NCBI RefSeq assembly: GCF_020535565.1
Contig: NZ_CP084758.1
Span: forward strand, 2,445,501-2,509,500
Direction of reading: 5' to 3'
DNA: 64,000 nt
From: Shinella sp. XGS7
Lineage (GTDB): Bacteria > Pseudomonadota > Gammaproteobacteria > Burkholderiales > Burkholderiaceae_C
Of the stretch, positions 47,964 through 56,075 are shown piece after piece. The position numbers and the translations under genes were made by a program. Each line of letters opens with the position of its first letter. The first letter of the stretch is position 1. Under the pieces are notes generated by a model. The model ran no database searches. It saw nothing but the letters and a program-made list of their open reading frames with translations, and was not told the origin of the DNA.

Positions 47964-50048
47964 ATGAAGCCCCGTTTTCTGATGAACGCCTGCGCCCTGG
48001 CGGCCGGCCTGGCCCTGGGTCTGGAGGTGCAGGCCCAGCAGACCTCGCTGGAGACGGTGGTGGTCACGGGCAAGCGTGCCCAGCGCATCTCCAAGGGCGC
48101 GACCGGCCTGCCCATGGACATCAAGGAGACGCCGCAGAGCATCAGCACCCTGGAGCGCGAGGACCTGGCCGACTTCGGCCTGAGCGGCAGCAACGAGGCC
48201 CTGGGCCTGGCCACCGGCATCAATGTGGAGCAGTACGAGACCAACCGCGCCACCTTCAATGCGCGCGGCTTCGAGGTCCAGCTGACCCAGGTGGACGGTC
48301 TGGGCATGAGCAATGCCTGGGGCACGGTGGTGGGCCGGGAGGACACCTTTCTCTTCGAGCGTATCGAGCTGATCCGCGGTGCCAACGGCCTGCTCACCGG
48401 CGTGGGCAATGCCTCGGGCACCATCAACTATGTGCGCAAGCGTCCGCTCAACCAGGACGGCGGCCAGGTCGGGCTGGCCCTGGGCGCCTATGGCCTCAAG
48501 CGCGCCACCCTGGACTACAACAAGGTGCTGAGCGAGGATGGCGGCTGGGCCGGCCGCCTGGTGCTGGCGCATGAGGACAAGGACTCGCACCTGCGCGATC
48601 TGCACGACAGGCGCAGCACGCTCTACGGCGTGGTGGACGGCCAGATCGGCCGGGACGGCGTGCTGACCCTGGGCCTGAGCGCGGTGGACGCCAAGCAGGA
48701 CTCGCCCATGTGGGGCTCGCTGACCCTGCGCCGCTCGGACGGCAGCCAGGCCGAGTTCGATGTGGGCGCCTCCACCTCGCAGAAGTGGACCTACTGGAAC
48801 ACCCAGAGCTACAACGCCTTCATCGAGTACGCCCACCGCCTAAGCAGCGACTGGGAGGCCAAGCTGACTTACAACCAGCGCCATGGCAACGAGGCCACCC
48901 GCCTGTTCTACGCCTATGTGCCCGAGACCGGCGTGCTCAATCCCGACAACAGCGGCCTGGTGGGCATGCCCTACCGCAGCCTGGGCAGCAGCGACAACCG
49001 CCTGCTGGATGCCAACCTCAGTGGCCGCTTCAGCGCCTTCGGCCGCCAGCACAAGCTGCTGCTGGGCCTGAGCCGCTCCAATGAGAAGACGGCGGTGGAC
49101 ACCTTTGCCGCGGCCCCGCGAGACAGCCATGCCCTGCCGGCCTTCCCCTATGGCAACGATGTCTATGGCGAACCCGCCTGGGGCCCGCGCGCGCCCAGCA
49201 CCCGGGGCGAGCAGACGCTCACGCGCTTGTACGCCGCCTCCCACCTCAGCCTGGCCGAGGGGCTCAAGGGCGTGCTGGGCCTGAATGCGGTGCGCCTGCA
49301 GCGCAGCGGCGCTTCCATCTATGGCAGCGCCGCCACCAACACCGTGTACCCCGATACCGAGAAGACCAGCCCCTATCTGGGCCTGAGCTATGAGTTCACG
49401 CCCGATGTGCTGGGCTATCTGTCCTATTCCGACATCTTCCAGAACCAGGACCAGACCGACTTCAAGGGCGCCTATCTGGCCCCGATGAAGGGCGTGAACA
49501 CCGAGCTCGGGATCAAGGCCGAATGGCTGGGCAAGTCCCTGCTCACCACGGCCGCGCTCTTCAGCGCCAAGCAGCAGGGCCTGGCCACCTATGCGGGCGT
49601 CAATGACAAGGGCAACTCCTGGTACGAGCCCAAGGACGTGAAGTCCCGCGGCCTGGAGCTGGAGGCCAGCGGCCGCCTGAGCCGCGACACCCGGCTCACC
49701 CTGGGCTACACCCGCCTGCTGCTCACCGGCCCGGACGGCCGCGACATCTACGAATGGGTGCCGCGCAACACCCTGAACTTCCGTGTGGACAGCCGCCTGT
49801 CGGCCCTGCCGGCCCTGCGCCTGGGCCTGGGCGGACGCTGGCAGTCCGCGGTGAGCAAGGCCGGTGGTGCGGCCCAGCCGGCCTATCTGCTGGCCAATGC
49901 CTTTGCGGCCTACGAGTTGAGCCCGGCCGCCACCCTGCGCCTGAACATCAACAACATCTTCGACAAGAAGTACATCACCGGCCTGGCCTATGGCGCCATC
50001 TACGGCGCACCACGCAACGCGGCGATCTCGCTGGACTACAAGCTCTGA
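47964..50048 (+). CDS. TonB-dependent siderophore receptor
   Basis: The 694-aa outer-membrane protein has a signal peptide (KPRFLMNACALAAGLALGLE), a TonB-box-like TSLETVVVTGKRA, and a plug domain (KETPQSISTLEREDLADFGL, ERIELIRGANGLLTGVGNAS, GTINYVRKRP) typical of ferric siderophore receptors. The barrel ends ...RNAAISLDYKL. No STN signalling domain is present. GGAG lies ten bases before the ATG. With the Fur box, the role in iron uptake is well supported; the siderophore is unknown. Confidence 0.94.
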   Translation: MKPRFLMNACALAAGLALGLEVQAQQTSLETVVVTGKRAQRISKGATGLPMDIKETPQSISTLEREDLADFGLSGSNEALGLATGINVEQYETNRATFNARGFEVQLTQVDGLGMSNAWGTVVGREDTFLFERIELIRGANGLLTGVGNASGTINYVRKRPLNQDGGQVGLALGAYGLKRATLDYNKVLSEDGGWAGRLVLAHEDKDSHLRDLHDRRSTLYGVVDGQIGRDGVLTLGLSAVDAKQDSPMWGSLTLRRSDGSQAEFDVGASTSQKWTYWNTQSYNAFIEYAHRLSSDWEAKLTYNQRHGNEATRLFYAYVPETGVLNPDNSGLVGMPYRSLGSSDNRLLDANLSGRFSAFGRQHKLLLGLSRSNEKTAVDTFAAAPRDSHALPAFPYGNDVYGEPAWGPRAPSTRGEQTLTRLYAASHLSLAEGLKGVLGLNAVRLQRSGASIYGSAATNTVYPDTEKTSPYLGLSYEFTPDVLGYLSYSDIFQNQDQTDFKGAYLAPMKGVNTELGIKAEWLGKSLLTTAALFSAKQQGLATYAGVNDKGNSWYEPKDVKSRGLELEASGRLSRDTRLTLGYTRLLLTGPDGRDIYEWVPRNTLNFRVDSRLSALPALRLGLGGRWQSAVSKAGGAAQPAYLLANAFAAYELSPAATLRLNINNIFDKKYITGLAYGAIYGAPRNAAISLDYKL

Positions 50049-50068
50049 GCCAGCGCGCGGCGCGTGCC

Positions 50069-51016
50069 TCAGTCGGCGATGGTGTCCGACTCCACCGGCG
50101 CGGGTGCGCGCCGGCGCACATTGAGCCAGGCCGAGGCCGCGCCGCAGGCCGAGAGCACGCCCATGCCCAGCCAGGCATAGCCGTCCGGCACATGGTCGAA
50201 GGCCAGATAGCCGATGGCCGCGGCCACCGCGATCTGCACATAGACAAAAGGCATCAGCGTGCCGGTGGGCGCCAGACCCAAGGCCAGGATCAGCAGCAGA
50301 TGGCCCACCGTGCCCAGCAGGCCGATCAGGGCCAGCAGCGCGAGCTGCCCGGCGCTGGCCGCGCCCAGGCTGGCCGCCACGTCCAGGCCGGGCAGGGCGG
50401 CCACCAGGGGTGTGAGCACCAGGGTGCCGGTCAAGCCGGTGTAGAAGTGGGTGGTGTAGGGGCTCTCCAGGGCCGAGAGCTTGGCCGTGAGCACCTGGAA
50501 GCTGGCATAGCTCAGCGCGCCGGCCAGCGGAAAGAGCACGGCCCAGCCAAAGAGGCCGCTGCCCGGGCGGATCACGATCAGGGCGCCGGCAAAGCCGCCG
50601 ATCACCAGGGCCCAGCGCAGGCGCGAGACCGGCTCGTGCAGCACCGTGGCCGCCAGCAGGGTCACCAGCACCGGGGTCAGCATATTGATGGCGGTGAACT
50701 CCGCCACCGGCATGTGCTGCACACCGTAGAAGCTCATCGCGCTGGTGAAGAGCAGCAGCAGGCCGCGCAGGGCCTGAAAGCGCGGATGCGCGGCGCGGAA
50801 GGGCTGGCGCTGCCGGCCGCTGAAGGCCGCCCAGCCCAGCCACAACGTCATGGCCAGGGCCTGGAAGCCGTAGCGCGCCCACAGGATGAGTAGCACCGGC
50901 ATGAAGCCGCCCAGGTAGCGGATGCTGCTGTCCATGCTGGCGAAGCAGCTGGCCATCAGCACGATCAGCGCGATGCCCAGCAGGGGGCGCTGGGCGCGCA
51001 GGGCGGCGGCGCTCAC
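50069..51016 (-). CDS. DMT superfamily (EamA) transporter
   Basis: The 315-aa protein has ten membrane helices in two EamA repeats (ASCFASMDSSIRYLGGFMPV..., ..LLALIGLLGTVGHLLLILAL). It probably exports a metabolite. Its GTG start overlaps the stop of the PHP gene (GTGA). The substrate is unknown. Confidence 0.87.
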   Translation of the reverse strand: MSAAALRAQRPLLGIALIVLMASCFASMDSSIRYLGGFMPVLLILWARYGFQALAMTLWLGWAAFSGRQRQPFRAAHPRFQALRGLLLLFTSAMSFYGVQHMPVAEFTAINMLTPVLVTLLAATVLHEPVSRLRWALVIGGFAGALIVIRPGSGLFGWAVLFPLAGALSYASFQVLTAKLSALESPYTTHFYTGLTGTLVLTPLVAALPGLDVAASLGAASAGQLALLALIGLLGTVGHLLLILALGLAPTGTLMPFVYVQIAVAAAIGYLAFDHVPDGYAWLGMGVLSACGAASAWLNVRRRAPAPVESDTIAD

Positions 51017-51924
51017 GCGGCGGCGGCCGCGGTGGGGCGGTGGATGCGCGGGGCCAGCAGTTCCCAGATGGGGCGCAGCCGGCCGGAAAGCCCGGCGTCC
51101 AGCCGGCCCAGATCGGTACGGCTTTCCTCGGGGCTGTGGAAATCGGAGCCGCGCGAGGCGTATAGCCCGAACTCCAGCGCGGTCTCGGTGTACTTGGCGG
51201 CGTCGGCCGCGGTGTGGCTGCCGGTCACCACCTCCACGCCGCGCCCGCCGTGGGCGATGAACTCCGTGAAGAGCGCGTACTCCTCGGTGGGCGTGAAGGG
51301 GTAGCGGCCCGGGTGGGCGATCACGGCCTCGCCGCCGGCCTCGCGCAGCCAGCGCACCGCGTCGCCCAGGCTGGCCCAGCGGTGTTCGACAAAGCCCGGC
51401 TTGCCTTCGGTGAGGAAGCGGCGGAAGACCTCGGGGATGTCGCTGCAGTGGCCGGCGTCGACCAGGAAGCGGGCGAAGTGGGTGCGCGAGATCAGCTCGG
51501 GGTTGCCCACATACTGCAGCGCGCCTTCGTAGGCGCCCTTGATGCCCACCTGGGCCAGGCTGGCTGCCATCTCGCGGGCGCGCTCGCCGCGGCCGCCGCG
51601 GGTGGCGCGCAGGCCGGCGGTGAGTGCCTCGTCGCGGTGCTCGAAGCCCAGGCCCACGATATGCACCACCCGGCCGGCAAAGCTCACCGAGATCTCGGTG
51701 CCGGTGAGGTAGGGCAGGCCCAGGGCCAGAGCAGCGTCCAGCGCACGCTGCTGGCCACCGATCTCGTCATGGTCGGTCAGGGCCCAGAGATCCACCCCGT
51801 TGGCCTTGGCGCGGGCGGCCAGCACCTCGGGCGCCAGCGTGCCGTCGGAGACCGTGGAGTGGCAATGCAGATCGGCATTGCTGCAGATGTCCAGCGCGGC
51901 GCGGGGGGCGGTGTCGGTATTCAC
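51013..51924 (-). CDS. PHP-domain phosphoesterase (TrpH/RNase AM-like)
   Basis: The 303-aa protein has the PHP metal motifs ADLHCHSTVSDGTL, ALTDHDEIGG, VIAHPGRY and SRGSDFHSPEE. Family members hydrolyse 3',5'-nucleoside bisphosphates and trim RNA 5' ends (RNase AM in E. coli). The start is a GTG with TAAAAT six bases upstream on the minus strand, a leaderless signature. It is coupled to the EamA transporter. Confidence 0.91.
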   Translation of the reverse strand: MNTDTAPRAALDICSNADLHCHSTVSDGTLAPEVLAARAKANGVDLWALTDHDEIGGQQRALDAALALGLPYLTGTEISVSFAGRVVHIVGLGFEHRDEALTAGLRATRGGRGERAREMAASLAQVGIKGAYEGALQYVGNPELISRTHFARFLVDAGHCSDIPEVFRRFLTEGKPGFVEHRWASLGDAVRWLREAGGEAVIAHPGRYPFTPTEEYALFTEFIAHGGRGVEVVTGSHTAADAAKYTETALEFGLYASRGSDFHSPEESRTDLGRLDAGLSGRLRPIWELLAPRIHRPTAAAAA

Positions 51925-52122
51925 GGCCCCATTTTAGGAGGGGGCCCTGGCCCACGCCCGCACTGGGGCATTGGCCCGGGTCAAGAAAAGCCCGGGGCGG
52001 CCGACATTGTGGAATAGCACCGCCGGCGCCCGCTAGCGGCAGCGTCGCGCTGGCGTTTGCGCGCCGGCCGGCCAATACTTGGAGCCCAGTACGCCGGTCT
52101 GGCGGCGCATGAGGATGTATCT

Positions 52123-52329
52123 ATGCACCAGGACACCTTGCTGTGGCGCGTGGTCTATACCCACCGCGCCAATCTGACCAGCGGCCCGTTCGCCGCGGGC
52201 CCCTGGCACCCGGACAAGGGTTATATCGAGCAATGCGCGGCTCGGCTGCGCAACTACGCCTTGCAGGTGGGCGTGCAGAGCAACCAGCAGGCCACCAAGG
52301 CGGTGTCTACCTGGATCAAGGCCAGCTGA
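52123..52329 (+). CDS. Small hypothetical protein, 68 aa
   Basis: The protein (MHQDTLLWRVVYTHRANLTS...) is soluble, has a GAGG ribosome site eight bases before its ATG and matches no family I know. It lies between the PHP gene and recJ, convergent with recJ. Homologous short proteins may occur in related genomes. Confidence 0.62.
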   Translation: MHQDTLLWRVVYTHRANLTSGPFAAGPWHPDKGYIEQCAARLRNYALQVGVQSNQQATKAVSTWIKAS

Positions 52330-52339
52330 GCCGTCGTCG

Positions 52340-54136
52340 TCAGCTGGGCGCGCCCGCCGGGCGAGCCGCCTGCTCGCTCATGGCCTCCACAATCATCTGC
52401 ACCCGCTGCTGACCCTGGTACTCGTCCAGGGCCAGGCGGTAGGCCAGGTGGCCGGTCTCGGGCACCGGCTCGATATGGCCGAACCAGATGGCGTCGCGCA
52501 AGGGGCCGCTGGGGCCGCCCTGGCGCACGCGCAGCTTGAGATGGCGCTCGCCCACGATGCGCTGCGAGACCACCTGCACCGGGTCGCAGAACAGCGGGGC
52601 CTCGAAGGCCTGGCCCCAGACCTGGGCGTCAAGCTGCTGCACCACCTCGGCGCTGAAGGCCTCGGGTGGCAGGGGGCCGTCGGTGCGCAGGGTGCGGGTC
52701 AGGGCCGTGGCATCCAGCCATTCGCGCGCCACCTGGGCCAGGGCCGCGCCAAAGCGCTGCACGCGGGCTTCGGCCTCTTCCGGTGACTCGGCCTGCAGGG
52801 TGCAGCCGGCCGCCATGGCGTGGCCACCGAACTTCTTGAGCAGATCGGGCTCGCGCTTGGAGACCAGGTCCAGCGCGTCGCGCAGATGGAAGCCCGGGAT
52901 GGAGCGGCCCGAGCCCTTGAGCTGGCCGTCGGCGCCCAGGGCGAAGACAAAGGTGGGGCGGTGCAGTCGGTCCTTGACGCGGCCGGCCACGATGCCCACC
53001 ACACCCTCGTGAAACTCGGGCTCGTACAGGCACAGGGCCGCGGGCGGCTCACCCTGCAGGGCGGGCTCGGCCAGCAGCTGCTCCAGGCGCGCCTCGGCCA
53101 GCTCCCGCATGCCGGCCTCGATCTCGCGGCGCTCGCGGTTGATGGCATCCAGCTGGCGGGCCAGTTCCAGGGCGCGCTCGGCATTGTCTGTGGTCAGGCA
53201 CTCGATGCCCAGGGTCATGTCCGAGAGCCGGCCGGCCGCATTGATGCGCGGGCCCAGGGCATAGCCCAGGTCCGTGCTGCTGGCGCGACTGGCGTCGCGG
53301 CCGGCGGCGCTGAAGAGGGCGGCCACGCCCGGCTGCATGCGGCCGGCGCGCATGCGGCGCAGGCCCTGCGCCACCAGGCGGCGGTTGTTGGCATCCAGGC
53401 GCACCACATCGGCCACGGTGCCCAGGGCCACCAGGTCCAGCAGGCTGTCCAGGCGGGGCTGCTCGGTGGCGGCGAAGGCGCCGCGCCGGCGCAGCTCGGC
53501 GCGCAGGGCGAGCAGGGTGTAGAAGGCCACGCCCACGCCGGCCAGATGCTTGCTGGCGAAGCCGCAGCCGGGCTGATTGGGGTTGACCACGGCGTCGGCC
53601 TCGGGCACGGCGGTTTCGCCATTCAGCAGGGCCGGCAGGTGGTGGTCGGTGACCAGGACCTTGAGCCCGCGCTCGCGCGCATGGGCCACGCCGGCAAAGC
53701 TGGCGATGCCGTTGTCCACCGTCATCAGCAGCTGGGGCTGGAGCGGCAGGGCCAGCTCCACGATGGCGGGCGTGAGGCCGTAGCCATGCACCGCGCGGTC
53801 GGGCACCACATAGACCACGCTGCCGGGGCGGGCGCCCAGCAGATAGAGGCCGCGCAGGGCCACGCTGCAGGCGGTGGCGCCGTCGCAGTCATAGTCGGCC
53901 ACGATGCAGATGCGCTCGCCGGCCTGCAGGCTGTCGGCCAGCAGCTTGGCGGCCTGCGCCATGCCCTTGAGCCCCTCGGGCGGCAGCAGCTGGGCCAGGC
54001 CTTCATCCAGTTCCTCGGGGCGGGCCACGCCGCGGGCGGCGAAGAGCCGGGCCAGCAGGGGCGGGATCCCGGCCTGCTCCAGGGCCCAGCTGGCGCGCGG
54101 CGGCACATCGCGCAGGATCAGGCGCGGCGCGTTCAC
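52340..54136 (-). CDS. recJ: Single-stranded-DNA exonuclease RecJ
   Basis: The 598-aa 5'-3' exonuclease has the DHH-family motifs ICIVADYDCDGATACS and VLVTDHHLP, the DHHA1 domain with FGGHAMAAGCTL, and conserved LDLVALGTVADVVRLD. It degrades ssDNA in recombination and mismatch repair. Its GTG start overlaps the stop of the preceding gene. Confidence 0.96.
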   Translation of the reverse strand: MNAPRLILRDVPPRASWALEQAGIPPLLARLFAARGVARPEELDEGLAQLLPPEGLKGMAQAAKLLADSLQAGERICIVADYDCDGATACSVALRGLYLLGARPGSVVYVVPDRAVHGYGLTPAIVELALPLQPQLLMTVDNGIASFAGVAHARERGLKVLVTDHHLPALLNGETAVPEADAVVNPNQPGCGFASKHLAGVGVAFYTLLALRAELRRRGAFAATEQPRLDSLLDLVALGTVADVVRLDANNRRLVAQGLRRMRAGRMQPGVAALFSAAGRDASRASSTDLGYALGPRINAAGRLSDMTLGIECLTTDNAERALELARQLDAINRERREIEAGMRELAEARLEQLLAEPALQGEPPAALCLYEPEFHEGVVGIVAGRVKDRLHRPTFVFALGADGQLKGSGRSIPGFHLRDALDLVSKREPDLLKKFGGHAMAAGCTLQAESPEEAEARVQRFGAALAQVAREWLDATALTRTLRTDGPLPPEAFSAEVVQQLDAQVWGQAFEAPLFCDPVQVVSQRIVGERHLKLRVRQGGPSGPLRDAIWFGHIEPVPETGHLAYRLALDEYQGQQRVQMIVEAMSEQAARPAGAPS

Positions 54137-55068
54137 AGGGCCTCCAGCAGGGGCTGGACGGCCACGGGGCGCGGTCCGGTCAGGCGCTCCCAGAGCCCGC
54201 CCAGGCCGCGGGCCGGCGGGCGCGGCGCGAACTCGCGGGCCAGGCGCTCGCCTGCCAGGGTCAGGCGCAGGGGCTGGCCGGCACGCACCCGGTCCAGGGC
54301 CTCGGCCACCGGGCCGGCGTCCAGCGCCGCCCAGGCTTCCACCCAGGCGGCCCAGTCCTGGGCGAGCAGGGGTTCGCGCAGGCGCTCGTCCAGGCGCAGC
54401 GCGGGCGCGCTGGTCTGGGGCAGGGCCTGGCCGCAGCCGCTGATCCAGACCGAGTTCAGTAGCAGGGCGCCGCGGGCCTCGCGCGCCTGGTTCAGGGGCA
54501 GGCCGTGCAGAGCCATCTGCAGCTCGTTTTGCAGGGTGCGCAGGCGGCGGGGCTCGGGCATCCAGGGGTCGACATTGCGGTTGATCACGCGGTCCAGGCT
54601 GGCCGCGGACAGGCCCGCCAGATCGGCATGGGCCACATACCAGCGGCCGGGCGCGCCCCAGGCGCGCTCCCAGCCTTCCTCGGCCGGGAAGAGCCAGGCC
54701 AGGGCCTCGAAGAAGGCGCGCGACTCGGCCTCGTCCAGGGCCAGGGCGGCGGGATCCAAGGCCGTGACCTGGTCGGTGCTCACGCTCATGTGCAGCGGGG
54801 TGAGCAAGGCCCAGGCCTGGTCACCCACGGCCACGCCATCGGCCCGGGCCTGGGCGGCGGCCAGGGGCGGGCTGGGCTGCTCGGGCCAGCCCCAGAGGCG
54901 GGCCAGGGCCAGCTCATGCGGCAGCTGCGGGGCGTATTCGTCGCTGCCCAGCTGGGCCACGGGCGTCAGCCGGCCCAGCAGCTCGGCCAGGCGCGGCAGG
55001 GCCAGGCTCTGCAGGGCCTGGGTGGCGGCCTCGCCCAGGGCGCTGGCATGGGGAATCATCAGATGCAT
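54133..55068 (-). CDS. RecJ-coupled protein, often labelled phosphoglycerate mutase
   Basis: The 311-aa protein (MHLMIPHASALGEAATQALQ...) overlaps recJ by four bases (GTGA). Similar betaproteobacterial proteins are annotated as phosphoglycerate mutase, but no RHG motif or alkaline-phosphatase-type metal motif is visible, so the label is doubtful. GATAAT lies six bases before the ATG on the minus strand (leaderless signature). Genuine coupling with recJ hints at a nucleic-acid role, which is inference. Confidence 0.72.
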   Translation of the reverse strand: MHLMIPHASALGEAATQALQSLALPRLAELLGRLTPVAQLGSDEYAPQLPHELALARLWGWPEQPSPPLAAAQARADGVAVGDQAWALLTPLHMSVSTDQVTALDPAALALDEAESRAFFEALAWLFPAEEGWERAWGAPGRWYVAHADLAGLSAASLDRVINRNVDPWMPEPRRLRTLQNELQMALHGLPLNQAREARGALLLNSVWISGCGQALPQTSAPALRLDERLREPLLAQDWAAWVEAWAALDAGPVAEALDRVRAGQPLRLTLAGERLAREFAPRPPARGLGGLWERLTGPRPVAVQPLLEAL

Positions 55069-55190
55069 GGCGCGATTATCCCGGGCCGGCGTGGCGCCGC
55101 GGGCTGAGCCGGCCGCGGCGGGGCGGGCGTCACCCAATCTTCATTCGCCTGCCACGGACCGGACATGGCCAGCCCCCAAGCTGGCGGCTC

Positions 55191-56075
55191 ATGAAACCCG
55201 CCGCCTACCCCCCGCGCGCCGCCCCCGAGCCCAGCCCGCCCGATGCGGCGGAGGAGGGGGGCTCGCTGCGCGTGCGCACGGTCTGGATTTCGGACCTGCA
55301 CCTGGGCACGCCCGGCTGCCAGGCCCTGGCCCTGCTGGAGTTTCTGCGCCAGGTGGAGTGCGAGCAGCTCTTTCTGGTGGGCGACATCGTCGACGGCTGG
55401 CGGCTGAAGCGCGCCTGGTACTGGCCGCAGGCCTTCAACGACGTCACGCAGAAGCTCCTGCGCAAGGCGCGCAAGGGCACACGCATCATCTACATTCCCG
55501 GCAATCACGACGAGTTCCTGCGCCGCTACCTGGACCACAGCTTCGGCGGCGTGGAGGTGGCCAAGGAGTGGATGCACCAGACGGCCGACGGCCGCCGCCT
55601 CTGGGTCACCCACGGTGATCTGTATGACGGCGTGATCCAGTGCGCCCGCTGGCTGGCCCTGCTGGGCGACCATCTGTATGAATTCGCGCTCAAGCTCAAC
55701 CGCTGGCTGAACTCGGCCCGTGCCCGCCTGGGCCTGCCCTACTGGAGCCTGTCGCGCTATCTCAAGCTCAAGGTAAAGCGCGCGGTCAGCTATGTCTCGG
55801 ACTTCGAGACCGCCCTGGCCCGCGAGGCCAAGAAGCGCGGCGCCGACGGCGTGGTCTGCGGCCATATCCACCACGCCGAGCTGCGCGAGATCGAGGGCGT
55901 GCTCTATGCCAATGACGGCGACTGGGTTGAAAGCCTGACCGCCTTGGTGGAACATGCCGACGGGCGGCTGGAAATCCTGGACTGGAGCGCCCTGGCTGCC
56001 ACGCCGCAGCAGGGTCTGGCGCCGTCATCGCCCGTCACGGAACTGTCACCCAGCGTTCATAGAATGATTCGATGA
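55191..56075 (+). CDS. UDP-2,3-diacylglucosamine diphosphatase-like metallophosphoesterase
   Basis: The 294-aa calcineurin-like hydrolase has the metal motifs ISDLHLGTPG, LVGDIVDGWRL, IPGNHDEFL, VTHGDLYDG and CGHIHHAEL. It matches the LpxH-like group; whether it acts in lipid A synthesis is unproven. It overlaps ppk by four bases (ATGA). A Pho box lies in its 3' end. Confidence 0.87.
   Translation: MKPAAYPPRAAPEPSPPDAAEEGGSLRVRTVWISDLHLGTPGCQALALLEFLRQVECEQLFLVGDIVDGWRLKRAWYWPQAFNDVTQKLLRKARKGTRIIYIPGNHDEFLRRYLDHSFGGVEVAKEWMHQTADGRRLWVTHGDLYDGVIQCARWLALLGDHLYEFALKLNRWLNSARARLGLPYWSLSRYLKLKVKRAVSYVSDFETALAREAKKRGADGVVCGHIHHAELREIEGVLYANDGDWVESLTALVEHADGRLEILDWSALAATPQQGLAPSSPVTELSPSVHRMIR
56032..56049 (+). 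promoter_or_regulatory. Pho box and promoter of ppk inside the upstream gene
   Basis: CCGTCACGGAACTGTCAC approximates two direct repeats of CTGTCAT separated by four bases, the PhoB site. It ends ten bases before TAGAAT (56060-56065), as in E. coli Pho promoters. TAGAAT is six bases before the ppk ATG. Further GTCAT/TTCAT repeats flank it at about 11-bp spacing. Confidence 0.68.

Noticed and set aside
51970-51990. TTGGCCCGGGTCAA as an FNR-type site between the PHP gene and the 68-aa gene
   Set aside because: Two mismatches to TTGAY-N4-RTCAA and no well-placed promoter, so too weak to list as a site.
52820-55618. 932-residue plus-strand frame opposite recJ and its neighbour
   Set aside because: Shadow of recJ and of the coupled gene, with repetitive Gln/His/Gly composition.
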